From Pachypanchax playfairii (Eukaryota > Chordata > Actinopteri > Cyprinodontiformes > Aplocheilidae), in the NCBI GenBank assembly GCA_006937955.1, contig SSNP01000017.1:2306345-2370344 (forward strand): 64,000 nucleotides of DNA, in the 5' to 3' direction. Position 1 is the stretch's first letter, and each line of letters starts with the position of its first letter. This document shows positions 26,520-38,039 of this stretch, piece after piece. The notes under the pieces are model-generated. The model searched no databases. It saw only the letters and a program-made list of their open reading frames with translations, and was not told the DNA's origin. The position numbers were made by a program, and so were the translations under genes.

Positions 26520-26820
26520 AGAGGGCAAAAAAGCAAAAATAGAAAGATGTACTAATTTAAATACTCGACAGAAGAATCCACGTTGATTAACAATCTACTT
26601 ATTGTAGATGTTTAAGAAACCCTTGTACTTAATCTGAGTTGTTAAGTATGTGTTTTACATTGTATAATAATAAGTTTATTTGAATAATAAGTTTATTTGA
26701 ACATAAGACAACAATTAAAAAACATCCAAACAAAAGAAGAGAGATTTTATGAAAATTGTTCTCTTGTTGTAATCAACAATTGTTTTTTGATATTGAAAAA
26801 AAAAACAGAACTGCAATTAC

Positions 26821-26872
26821 CTGCTTATATAATATCTGTGTGTCAGAGAATGATTGGAATGATGGTCTTCGG
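26821..26872 (-). other. Orphan internal-exon-like segment
   Basis: 52 bases flanked by a strong acceptor (TTTTCTTTTCAG) and a donor (AAGCAG|GTAATT) on the minus strand. Two frames are open. It could splice to the segment ending at 26519 in either of two phases, but not in the phase that gives the helical tail. Evidence for a real gene is therefore weak. Confidence 0.2.
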
Positions 26873-27646
26873 CTGAAAAGAAAACGTATTATATGAGATC
26901 GCTGCCAGTCAAGTAGCAGGACATTCCTTAAAAGCCCCTTGCAGAGGGGGCCTGGTGTTTTATCTAGCTCATATAGTGAATTTTAACATCATATATGATC
27001 CACCTCATTCTGTTTTAGGATGGAGTATGTGGTATTTCAACACAGATATCTAAGAAATGTGAGAAATACTGTAGATAGGTGGTTGGAAATCATTTGACAT
27101 ACAGAGAAACAATCAGATGATTAAAATGAGCAAAATCTGAAGGATAAAAAAGGTTCATATCTCTCATGAGGAGTCACTTCAAAGACAATGAGAAAGTTAA
27201 AAGACGTTGATCAGACACATGGGAATAAGATTAAAATCACAGTCACTCAGTGGCTCCTTGGACTCAACTTTAACCCTGAATCCTGCAGAGTGCCTCTTGC
27301 ATCAGCTTCTGTCAGTATTTTTCCTCTTGCATCAAAACTCTTAAAGACAGTTGCTTTCCTGTTTATTATCCTGGCACATTTTTGATGCCTAAAATGGAAG
27401 TTTTAACTGTTGCTTCTCTGAGGACTGATTTCTAAATGCCCCGCCCCCCCACTCCTTCACATCTTCTTGTCGATGCAGGTCTGTTGTGCATAAGCTTCAT
27501 GTTTCCTGGAGCTCTGGGTTCCACAGACGGGATTCACAGACCCTGGGAACTCACTTTGTGATCGCTGCTTCCTCTCTGCCTGCAAATAATCCTCACAGTC
27601 CAGTAGGGAGGTCCTCAACCAGGCCCAGCGATGACTTTAACCCATC

Positions 27647-30600
27647 TCACTCTTCAGGATTCAGGCTGCAGCGATGTTTAAACTCTTGGCCGTACTCATG
27701 GATCCATTTGTTTGCCACTAAAACACAATTAAAAAAATGTTCTAACTAAATTGAAAATTATACAAACTGTTTGAATCAACATTTTTTTGCTCTTACAAAC
27801 ACTTAATTGCATGTGGACCATAAGAAAATATCTGAAGCTGTCTTTTAACTCGTCTGTAAAAGACATTTGCTTGTCTGAACCAAACAGCAGCAGATGTTCA
27901 TCTTCCTGGATGAGCCCTCTGGGTCTGAGCTGCACTCTGTAATGTCTCTAAAAGTGAAATGGAGCTCAAGATGTAATCTTGCTCTTTGCTATCAGGATGC
28001 TTGTTGTTAGAACCAGAATGCCAAATTTTACCCCATTTGTCTCCAATAAGCACTGGGCAGCCAGCATGCAGCGTGTCTTCATCTCCCTGACCATTTCTGT
28101 GGAGGTTCCACCAGAAGATGGCAGCTTTCTGTGAAAAAAAAAAACAGTTTGTTAATCATTTTTTAGCAGGCTGTTTTTTGTGATGTTTGTAAAACAGCTT
28201 CCACACACACAAATCTCAAAACTGGATGCAAAAATGTAACTTCTCACAGTGATTTCTGACAAACTGTCCTCCTGGATCGTCTACAGAAATTCTGATAAAA
28301 CATGATAAACTCTGTTTCGGTTCATGTAATGTGAAAAGATCGATTAGACTATATTTGGACAAAATAAGTTTCCTGTAGTGAAGAACAGATCAAATCAGGA
28401 AAAGTTAAATCTCAGAGAAACAGGTCGAAGGAAACTGTCTGGAGCTCATGGAAGATATTAGTCTTGTTTACCTCGATGACAGGAACGCTGAAGTTTGCAT
28501 AAATGAAGGCTGTGGATCCTCCTGCCTCGACAGAGCTGAGCTGTGGAAAACAGCATTTCTTTATAGCGAGCGTCGTTTTGCATTTATGTGTTTGTTTTAT
28601 TAATATTTGCATTAGTTCCCAATTTCTATCAAGATTTTAAAACAAGCTGCACTGACTCATACAGATGAAATGGCTTCTCTTAAAATACTTAAAATCATCC
28701 CGAAAGGCAATGAATGAGATTTGCTCTGAAGTTTTTCCTGCAGCTTGAAGAGTCAATGGAAACATGCCCAATAACGTCTGGCTGATGTCCAAGTGAAACA
28801 AGGTCAGAAGAATCCACTTACATAAATCATGAAGGTTGCCACACGATTCCCAGTTTTTAGCTTGTACACAGGACTGGAAAGTGACTAGTTTAAAAGAAAC
28901 ATTCAAAGCTTTTAAATTACAAATCAAACCTGTTAATTTTAAACTAGTTGCTAATTCACCAACAGATTTTAAACTTACTGTAGCGTGGTCAAAATGAGGT
29001 TCATAGTGGCCTCCAATCCCATAATTTACCACTTGGAGGTACTCGCCATACGGATGGTTCACGTTCAAACCTGTAAGCATTGAGATCCGCTGGTCCAGCT
29101 TCCCCACGATGTAACCTGCTGAGTCCTTCAGCCATGCACTAAAAACAAGACACATAAATCACTTCATGCTGCTGATGTTTTTATTCATATACAATCATCA
29201 GCAATCAGCGGTGGTCAATAAATACTAGTGTTGAAAGTTTTTAAAGTTATTTTTTACCTCTTGCTGATTCGATAGTCGGCTGTAGCTTGTTTCTCTCCAG
29301 CTGCCACCACAGATCTCCTCAACTTGTTAGCAAAGACAAAAAAAAACAGCATTCTAAAACTTTGATTTCTTTTTTACTGCACAACTTGTCAAAATGTACC
29401 ACAAAGTCTGGAAAACCTCATGTGTTGGACTGATTCTTTCCTTCTGTCCCACTGAGTTCTGCTGAACTCGTGTTTTCAAACCTTTACTTGTCACATTAAG
29501 GCAGATAACTGGTAATCAAATATTTATTGCAATTAAGTCCTCAGATGTCTAAAAAACGATAAAAAATAGATTTCTTATTATTTAACACTTCAATTATTTC
29601 ACAATCAAGAGACTCTATAAACTGAGAGGCCTCCTAAATCAGAACATATTTGTGGTCTTTCAGAGTTTTAGTCAAAAGCTCGGTGATCCAAAAAAGTGAA
29701 GTGCAAACCATCCCACTCAGTACCACAGGCCTGTTTTCAATCAACCCACAAGCTGACATAATGATGAAGAGAACTGGGCTTTCCATCTGAGCAAAGAATG
29801 GAAAACTCATTGAAGCCAAAACCCTCACAGAAGCTATAGGGGCATCGTTTGTGTCCCTACCAAAGTCAGTGAGTCAGCAGACTGTGAGCTTTCAGGAAAA
29901 TACTCAACAGATTCTCAGTTAGTAACATCTTTAGATGGGGCTCCGATTGTTTACCAGAAAATGGATTGTTTGGAAAGTTTCAGGGTTTTAGCCAAGATTT
30001 CAGAGAAATTTGTTTGCTGCTTTGACAATGTGAAGCAGGCTGAGTGCTGGAAAAAAGGGGGCGGAGTCTTAAACTTTCTTGCAGGAAAATGTGAGCAGCC
30101 GTCTCACATAGACACAAGTGTTATTGTTCTGCTTGGAATATGACTTGTTTTGATGAAAGTACAGGTTGAAACATGTTGTCTACATTTTTGCTGTTGAATC
30201 TGCAGAAAGTTTGTGATTTAACAAGTTTTCTAAAATAAATCTCCTTCACATCTGTTTTTATTTCCAGTCCTGAACTTGCTAGGCCTCTAATATTTAAAGA
30301 AATGAAAGTAACTGATTGAATTAACTCATTTATTGTCTTTTTTTTGTCAGTCAAAAACCCATTTCTATTCCTGCTGTGAGGCAGAATATTTTTCTGATAA
30401 TTTAATTTCAGCAACAGGACATATAATACTAGCAATTATCCATGAAAATAACCCAGAGGAAAGAGGAAATTAAAAAAGAGGCAAGAGAAAATATCCTGAA
30501 ATAATTACATTATCTCTAAGCTCACAAGGCACAAGTTTCCCATATAGAAACAATATGATCACAAACAAATAGCAAGAGGATTAAAAAGAAAAATAACTAA

Positions 30601-33600
30601 AAAACACACTCAGGTGTCATAATTTTTTTTCTATCTAGGAGTTAAAAACGAAATAAAAAATTTTCCTAAACTCTGCATCATGTTTTCTGAGCTTCATTTC
30701 TGTGTGTTGACAAATTCACGATTCAACAAGTTATAAGAAGAGCACTCACACCAGACTGGGCGAGCCTCTTGACGTCCTCCACCTCAGCATCAGTGACAAA
30801 GTCATGATAAAGGACCACATACGGCTTTAGGCTCAGCACTTCCTGTCTCACAGGCCGCAGCAGCAGAACTGGATGGTTGTTGGTGAAATAGCTGCAGAGC
30901 AATCTGGGATTTTTAAAATGCATCGGCTGTTGGGAGAAATAAGAATCTGAAGTCATTTAACAAGATCAGATCGGAGTGTTTCTTCTAGTTACATACGTGT
31001 AAACACCATCTGCATGTACACATTGGTTTAAAAGCAAGAACATCTTAATAATAGTCTTTTTATGGTCTGAGAAGAAGTTTATAAGAATAAAACTTTCAGT
31101 TTGGCAATTTTGTGTTTTAAAATGATATTTTTTTTTATACAATTTTAAAAATCACCCGTTCTGATTAATACCTGGGAGCCTTGTGTCTGACAGAGTCTCT
31201 CATAAACATCACGAGTTCTTAAATAAGTGGAAGTGGGTCTCCTAACCCCACCAACCCCGGGTTCATCCACAGCAACAAGCAGCTTCTCATATTTCTCAAT
31301 GTTTTGTAAAACTCGCCCATTCGTTGGATCTGAGGAAAAAAATCCATAAACAGTCACAAAGTCTAGATATAATATCACAAAAGCTAATATTTACTAGGTT
31401 TTAAGCAGCGTGAACAGAAAGTAAAGACTAACCATGATGCAGCAACTCGTGAGACAAACTCAAAGCGTGGGAGACATTTCCTGTCTGGAAAAAATACAAA
31501 ATAAAAATGCAATCAGTAAAACAAGTAAAACTGCAACTTTAAATAATTTGCTTTTTTACTTTAAAGTGGGAGAACGCCAGGTGATCCAGAGCATCTTCTA
31601 AAGTCCCTTCATTTTCCGGACTCCACCTTCGCCCTGCATCTCTGAAGAGACGCACCGACTCCTCCAACCACTGAACCGAGTGATAGTAATCCTCCTGCTC
31701 ATATGCAACCTGTACAACAATAAAACACAGTCACTCATTTAGTGTGATTTCCCTCTTCTGTCTCTGGTAGCAGCTACTTATTTTAAGGCCTGTAAAGTGT
31801 TTCAGTGTGCAGCCGTGTTTGATGATAGCTTCGAACCAGAATCTCGCTAACTTTCTCTCATCACATCAATCAGCAGGCAGCATGTGTGAGAAAGTTAGCT
31901 CATATTTCGGTATGAGAAGTGAAATATTCTGCATGACTGATCAGATATAGGCTTTAAAAGAGTTGATTGGATCCAATTAGTTTGAATTTAAAAGTGTGGG
32001 ATTAAAACCTTTTCACAATGAAAAACAAATAAAAGTTTAAATAAAGTTCAAAACTGTATCTTTTATATTCAACGATCAAAAAAAAATAAAAAATCCTCAG
32101 AAAAAAGATCCTGACTGATGTTAAGTGTTTATTTCAAGAGAAACTTGATATTGTAGCCAGGAATTTCTAAACAATTCTATTTTGCTTTGTCATTTCTGTC
32201 TAACCATCATTTGTGACTCTGTCAGCGGATTGTGGAGAGAGATTTCATGACTGAGCCCTTTTAGCAGGAAAGGAAATGTGAAGAACATCCAAAAAAGAAA
32301 ATCTTAATATACCAAAACACACTCTATAATCTGGGAACTAATAAACCTCCTTTAAAAAAAAAAACACACATGAAGATCAAAGTTTGAAAGAAGCAGTTGG
32401 TAAATTTAAACATCGTTGTTCCCAATAAAGTGATATAAATATCTGTTCTTAAACTCTGCTGCTTTTAAAAATGGGTTTAACAATCACATAAAATCAAATT
32501 AACAAACACTAATCTTCTCTGTTCTCAGATTGCTACAGATTATTTTAGTCTGCGTGAACTCAAAGGGTCTGATTTTGCTCTTCACTTCCAGATAATGTAT
32601 TTTCCGTACAAACGCCGCCCCGCCCTTATGCATCACCGCTGTACCGCTACAGATGTAGTCATTATGTGGAAACCTCTTTTTTTTCTTTCCTACTTGTGGA
32701 ATATTCATTCTCTCATAAAAGAGATTATTCAGCATGCAATGGGAAGAATCCCAGTTTTTCCATGCTGACTGAGTTCCCACCACACAGTGACTGAGAAGTC
32801 TGGAATCAAACTACTAAACACAAGTGGAATGGGATTTTTTTTTTAGAGAAAAAAAAAACCACACACAGAGCGAAACATCTCCCAAATACCTCAACGTTTT
32901 ATCTTCTTGCATTAAAGCGACAAATAGGAATGTATTTTTTTCGAAGTATTGTATTTAACTCATTTGCTTTTCTGCTGCTTTTATGTGATTTTATGGATTT
33001 CTGTCTTTTAATTAGTGGGTTTGACACTATGTTTAGGATCATTATCATGCTGCAGAAGCTACTAAGTTTTTATCTTTCACTTTTTAAACTTATTAATCCA
33101 ATTCCTCAGAAAAATGTTTCCCATTTACAAATACTTGATCAGAGTAGAGGTAACTTCATGTTATTCAGTTTTTACTCAGAGGAAATGAAATGGTGATGAA
33201 TAGGAGCTTTTAGAGGAGCATGCATTCTACGTTACAGTCAAGAGGACCGAACTTCTAGCCGTATGTAAACAAACCAGCTCGCACTCTGGTGCATTAGTGA
33301 AATACTGGCATGTAAGTGGAAAGTGGCTGAGAATTCACCTTCCCAACCAGGAAGCAATCATCTCCAGACAGTGAGACAGACACCGCTGGGGAGCACACAT
33401 CGACTGTCTTCCTGTTAGCCACTCTCTGGAATCGACCTCTTACAAGAGCTGAAACTTGGAGGGCATACACATCCTGCAGCCTCATCAGTCCCTGTGCAGC
33501 CCCCTGCAGGTCCTCCACTTTGGGCAGGTCAGCCTCCTCTTCCTCGTAACTGGACCTGAGGGCTGAACACAGAGAGTGAACTTGGTCATGACAGATGAGA

Positions 33601-34450
33601 ACATATGGATATCACAACCAGATGTGGGTGTGTGAGGAAGGAGATTCAACCTTGAATGTTTTCCTTAGCTTCATTGCTGTAGACGACGTTCAGCCACTCT
33701 GAATGCAGCCGTTTGATGAGGGTGAAGGCCACCAGAGGGTTTGTCATTGAAGCTGCAGAACCTTTGTAGAGTTCTGTGTGCAGGTCAGACACTTTGGTAT
33801 AAAAGCTGTGTGTAAGACCAGACTGTGTTACAGAAACATACCACCATGTGGTCTTCATCAATCTGGGAACCTGGTTTGAACAATGCATCAAAGATTATAT
33901 GAATGAAGAAAAATTAAAATGTAGAGACTAAATTTGGAGATTCTCTGATGGATTTTCAAAGTCGAACTTTCCACAGACTTTGTGCATTTTTGCAGATGAC
34001 TGAATAAACGCAGCCAGTCAGTCTCCGTTTGAAAATAAAAATTTACAGCCAAAATACTTTTCCTTTAAACATCAAGTGAATCCCAGATAATCATGTTTAT
34101 TTTCAATGAATCAACTTTAGTGTAAAAACAGTGATTTAAACAAATCAGTTGGAGCGGAAGTCACTCAAATGGTGAAAACTATCTCATCTTAAAGCAGATT
34201 AATTGTTAGTTGTTTTAAAAAAGATTCTCAGTTTAAGAATTAATCCGCGTTGTTTCACTCACCGCTTGATGTCCTGCAGTCTCTCTGATTCATGATCAAT
34301 ATAAGTTCTCAGGTAATCAATAAGTCTCCGTTCCACGCGGATCGCCTGCCTCACATTTTGTAGAGATGTATATATTTCTCCTGCAGACTGATGGATCAGA
34401 GCAACGATCACCAAACCCCAAAAACAGCAAACACGGACTGACTTCTTCAT
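27647..34450 (-). CDS. p4ha3: Prolyl 4-hydroxylase subunit alpha-3
   Basis: Endoplasmic reticulum 2-oxoglutarate/Fe(II) dioxygenase subunit that makes 4-hydroxyproline in procollagen, working with PDI. 13 exons give 542 aa (human 544): 34263-34450, 33651-33805, 33339-33562, 31560-31709, 31433-31484, 31172-31329, 30750-30926, 29258-29322, 28979-29138, 28822-28884, 28472-28540, 28032-28128 and 27647-27717. An N-terminal signal peptide is visible (CCFWGLVIVALIHQSAG). The peptide-substrate/TPR region includes NPLVAFTLIKRLHSEW and GDDCFLVGK. Catalytic residues are intact: HxD at His438/Asp440 in GGHYEPHFDHAT, His508 in TLHAGCP, and Lys518 in GDKW, which binds the 2-oxoglutarate carboxylate. Start chosen at MKKSV because the upstream in-frame Met lacks a signal sequence directly behind it. 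Exon 10 begins at the TAG acceptor 11 bases before a nearer CAG, because only that keeps frame. Confidence 0.95.
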
Positions 34451-35280
34451 CTTATTATTCCGCAGTGTTCCTCCTGTGTTCCTGAGCTGCTGCAAGAATC
34501 TACTCTGACTTTCCTTAACTGGTCTGAGATCAGATTGTCTCTTTTTTTTTTTTGGAACGACAGTCTTGAATCAGCTTAAACATTTTCTCTATGAAACCAA
34601 AAAAGGACAAATAAATAGTGATGTGTTTCCTCGAGGATGGGCCTGATTAAACATTCTGCTTAAAGTTTACGTTTGTTGACAGAAAAAGCCAAAATAGTCT
34701 ATTTAATTATTCCAAATTAACGCACGAGATTGTGAAGCTGTATAAAACAAACGCACCAGTTTCTGAGTTCAAGCTGTAGCGACACCTACAGGCGAAGGTT
34801 GGACACAAACTTCTCCAGCAATGAGCCACCAAGTTTCACACGAAACATTTAATTGCAGCCAATAATTCAAGTTTCAAAAATAAAAAAAAATAAAATCAGT
34901 CTGGAAGAGTTGTAGCCAAGCAGCTTTTGGCTGGTCTCCCAGTTTGGCGTTCATAATACAAGCAAGTAAATAAATAAAGGTCAGTGCAAAAACTGACATT
35001 TCCAATAGACTGCAGATATTTTGTAAAATAAATAAATAAATAAAGCAAAACAATGAATCAGAGTGAGTGTTTGGGATAGACTTGGTTTTACATTACAAAA
35101 AACATGTAAAAAGATTCAAAAGTTCAATCAGTTTTAAAAAGGAAAATGTGTTTTCTTGGACTTAAAAGCTACCGGGTTCCTTTTGTTTCAAATAAACCTA
35201 AATGTGTATCAATGTATTGACTTTAACATTTAATAATATAAACTGTTAAACCTTTTTTTCCAACCCTGCCTTTTTATTCT

Positions 35281-35862
35281 AGTCTGTACAGTGGTTCAGT
35301 GGGTAGCACTGTTGCTTTGCAGCAATAAGGTCCAGGGTTCTAAACCAGGCTGGAACATTCCTGCATGGAGCTGCATGTTCTCCATGTGCATGTGTGAGTT
35401 TCTCCTGAGTCTTCGACTTCCCCCCACAGACCAAACATATGCTTGAGGTTAATTGGCAACTCTGAATTGTCCCTGTAGGTCAGGGGTGTCCAACTCCAGG
35501 CCTCAAGGGCCAATATACAGCATGTTTTAGATGTTCCTCTGCTTCAACACACCTGATGCAGATGAATGGGTCGTTAACAAGTTTCTGCTGGACTTGCTGA
35601 GATGTTGCAGATTGGAATCAGGTGTGTTGAAGCAGGAAAATGTCTAAAACATGCAGGATAGTGGCCCTCGAGGCCTGACTTTGGGCACCCCTGCTATAGG
35701 TGTTAATGTGTGAGTGGTTGTTTGTCTATAAGTGGCCCTGTGATTGACTGGCAACCTGTCCAGTTGTGACCCCACCTCTCACCCACACTGACCACTAGAG
35801 ACACCAGTTCCCAAAGACCCTTAATAGGACTTAGCAGGTACAGATAATGACAGACTGACCTG
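35281..35862 (+). repeat. SINE-like dispersed fish repeat, split by a MITE
   Basis: Both halves (35281-35480 and 35702-35862) read as one common fish repeat: a GTGGTTCAGTGGGTAGCAC head with tRNA-like A-box wording, a GGTCCAGGGTTC B-box-like segment, then the AATTGGCAACTCT and CCTGTGATTGACTGGCAACC body. The middle is a later insertion. Similar sequence lies in reverse at 56600-56862 and 49108-49410. Confidence 0.6.
35481..35693. mobile_element. hAT-type MITE with 8-bp target site duplication
   Basis: A 213-base near-palindromic element begins CAGGGGTGTCC and ends GGGCACCCCTG, with imperfect inverted arms (CAGCATGTTTTAGATGTTCC against GAAAATGTCTAAAACATGCA). The flanks CTGTAGGT (35473-35480) and CTATAGGT (35694-35701) form an 8-bp duplication with one mismatch, as expected of hAT elements. 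It has no coding capacity. Confidence 0.8.
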
Positions 35863-37103
35863 TTATTTTAGAACTTATGTAGATATCACCACATATACAT
35901 ATACTTCTTTGATGTGACCCAGAAAATATTTTTTCAAACATCACACCATCAAATTATTCAGTTTGAACCTCTACAACATGCTGTTTGATGAGCATCTGTA
36001 AGAACATGTATTCAGACAGTTGTGCTTACAGAATCAGCTGATAATTTTAGTAATTAGATGACAGGGAGCTAACGTTCAAAGAGTTAATTATCAGTCTGCT
36101 CAACATGTTCTCTACTGCATGACATTTACCTCCAATTCATTCACACAGTTGAGCAATCTTGGTCAGAGCTCGGGCAGATATGCAGCTTGTGTCTGGTTTA
36201 TGTTTAACAGACACGAACCTGTAAAAACTGTTGATCTGTCTGCAAAAAGTGGGTCTCGGTGTGCATCAACCAGAGAGGTCAAGACTGCCTTCACGAAGGG
36301 ACAAAAGAGTTGTATCAATGGTCATTTTATTTTCTTAGAAATTTAATTTTGCCTTCAATTTTAAAGTGTTCTGTCTGCAAATCTCCAGATTAGAATTATA
36401 GAGGAAAAATGTTCCACAAAAGTGCATTTTTACAACATTTATCCATTTTACATAAAAATTCATGAGAATAATTAAATTATTTATTTAAAAAATCGCACTT
36501 AAGATCAGGAGCTTCCAGAATTCTTTGACATGTTGAAAAGCTATTTGTGTTTGTGTATAAAAAATATTTTAACAACCTTCCATATCTGGCTTAACATTAA
36601 TCGTAGAACAATATTTTAAATTAATTTAACTCTTTAAAGTTTTTGTTGAAGAGTTTTTCTTTGGTTCTGATATGAATAGTGTTTGTACTTTAGTAACAAC
36701 AAATACAGCAAGCCAAATCGATTTTTAAACAAATTGTTTTCCTTTATTTGTACATGTTATGCAGTGGAATAAAAGACAAAATGAGATTTTCTGACTTTAA
36801 AAGGTGGATTTCTTTCAGCTTCAAATGACATTATTTCCAAAAAAGCAGCTCAAAAATCCATAATAATTAAAGCAAATATTCCGCTTGTGTCTTTTTTTGA
36901 CATTTTCTCAGCAGGTCAGCTGATGTGCATTTCTTGTATAGAAAAGTTTTCATTCTGCCATTTTTACCTTGTAAAAAATGCTGCACTTTTAGCATTTTTT
37001 TGAATGTCTGTTGTTTCCAGATAGACTTGAAAGAGAGTGAACTTAAACCCAGATGTCACAATAACCTCCAATGAAATTGACTGTGTTTGAGTGAAAAGCT
37101 TAA

Positions 37104-38039
37104 TCAGCCTCTGAAATTGGGTTTGACTCTTTTTGAGCTGCAGATGAACGAGTGTCTGATGTGCTTCCTGATACTCTGGTCTCTGAAGCCGTAGATAAGC
37201 GGGCTGAGAAAGCGCGGGACGAGCATGAAACAGAAGTAATTGAAAAATGCGATGTCCTCCTGCAGCCAGTCTGTGTGCCTGACTATGAGACTTTCTGTTA
37301 AAGGGTGAGTGAAAGCCAACATGCACAGCAGCAGCTGAAAGCCATGCAGTAGCACAGTGTGCATGGCTTTGCTGACAGACATTCTGTCCTGCCGTAGCTT
37401 CCTGGTCTCCAGCAGAATTCTCACATAGGTGAATAGGATGATAACAGCCACCACTGCAAAGAAGAGGACATTCACAGCAGCTCTGAAAAGTACCTGGACT
37501 GGGGAGGAGTTTATAACAACAGCTTTGCAAAGAACAGGGGTAGTAAGGATGTTCACAGCAGGGTCTTGTTTCCTTATGAAAAACTCTGTGATTGGAGAGG
37601 CGAAGCTAATGAGCCACAGACACATAATAATGATCCAGATACGGTCTGAACGCCAAGCAGTCGGGCGCTGCAGGGGATAGAAAATGGCAACATAACGCTC
37701 CAGTGACATTACAGCCAGGATTAGATTTGTGTTCTGAAATGTGCCGGTGGACACAAAGAGCAAAGGGACACAGAACAGAAGAGCAAATTTCACCTGAGCC
37801 ATGACGCAGAGGAAGAGCAGCACAGAGGTCAGGATCTGAAGGGTGTCATTGATCAGCATGTGTGCAAACAGGATGTAGCGTGAAGTGTCCAAAAACAGCC
37901 TGTGGGAGGCAAAGATGTGCAGCATGACAGCAATGAAGCAGAGGAAGATGCAGAAGAGGGGGATGACCACACACACCTTGATGATCACTGAAGTTTTATG
38001 TGAAGTTGTATTAAAAGAAAACTCAGTCAGATTCTGCAT
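37104..38039 (-). CDS. Odorant receptor, fish OR131-2-like (copy 1)
   Basis: Single-exon seven-transmembrane receptor of 311 aa. The N-terminus has N-glycosylation sites (NLT, NTT), then seven hydrophobic helices. The end of TM3 reads LERYVAIFYPLQR in place of the mammalian MAYDRYVAIC. TM6 carries HGFQLLLCMLAF and TM7 carries PRFLSPLIYGFRD. Start is the ATG of MQNLTEF; an in-frame upstream Met would add a hydrophobic stretch not seen in the family. It differs clearly from the other three receptors here, so it is an older branch of the cluster. The ligand is unknown. Confidence 0.88.
   Translation of the reverse strand: MQNLTEFSFNTTSHKTSVIIKVCVVIPLFCIFLCFIAVMLHIFASHRLFLDTSRYILFAHMLINDTLQILTSVLLFLCVMAQVKFALLFCVPLLFVSTGTFQNTNLILAVMSLERYVAIFYPLQRPTAWRSDRIWIIIMCLWLISFASPITEFFIRKQDPAVNILTTPVLCKAVVINSSPVQVLFRAAVNVLFFAVVAVIILFTYVRILLETRKLRQDRMSVSKAMHTVLLHGFQLLLCMLAFTHPLTESLIVRHTDWLQEDIAFFNYFCFMLVPRFLSPLIYGFRDQSIRKHIRHSFICSSKRVKPNFRG

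Larger units (their letters stand above)
25514..27646. other. Intergenic region between c2cd3 and p4ha3
   Basis: In human, PPME1 lies between these two genes. I see no PPME1 exon here. Two exon-like minus-strand segments (26371-26519 and 26821-26872) are listed separately. A TTTATT at 27362-27367 is a possible minus-strand poly(A) signal for p4ha3, about 280 bases past its stop. The rest is AT-rich with nothing recognised. Confidence 0.45.
34451..37103. other. Intergenic region between p4ha3 and the odorant receptor cluster
   Basis: Begins with the p4ha3 upstream region. It holds an AAAT simple repeat near 35020-35045 and the nested SINE-like/MITE block at 35281-35862. No gene is supported. 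Confidence 0.5.

Noticed and set aside
28868..28876. Nearer CAG acceptor for p4ha3 exon 10
   Set aside because: It gives the wrong frame. The TAG acceptor 11 bases upstream gives SLSSPVYKLKTGNRVATF, matching the family.
32499..32783. 94-codon minus-strand frame inside a p4ha3 intron
   Set aside because: Skipping it keeps the p4ha3 frame and matches the family exactly; no similarity seen.
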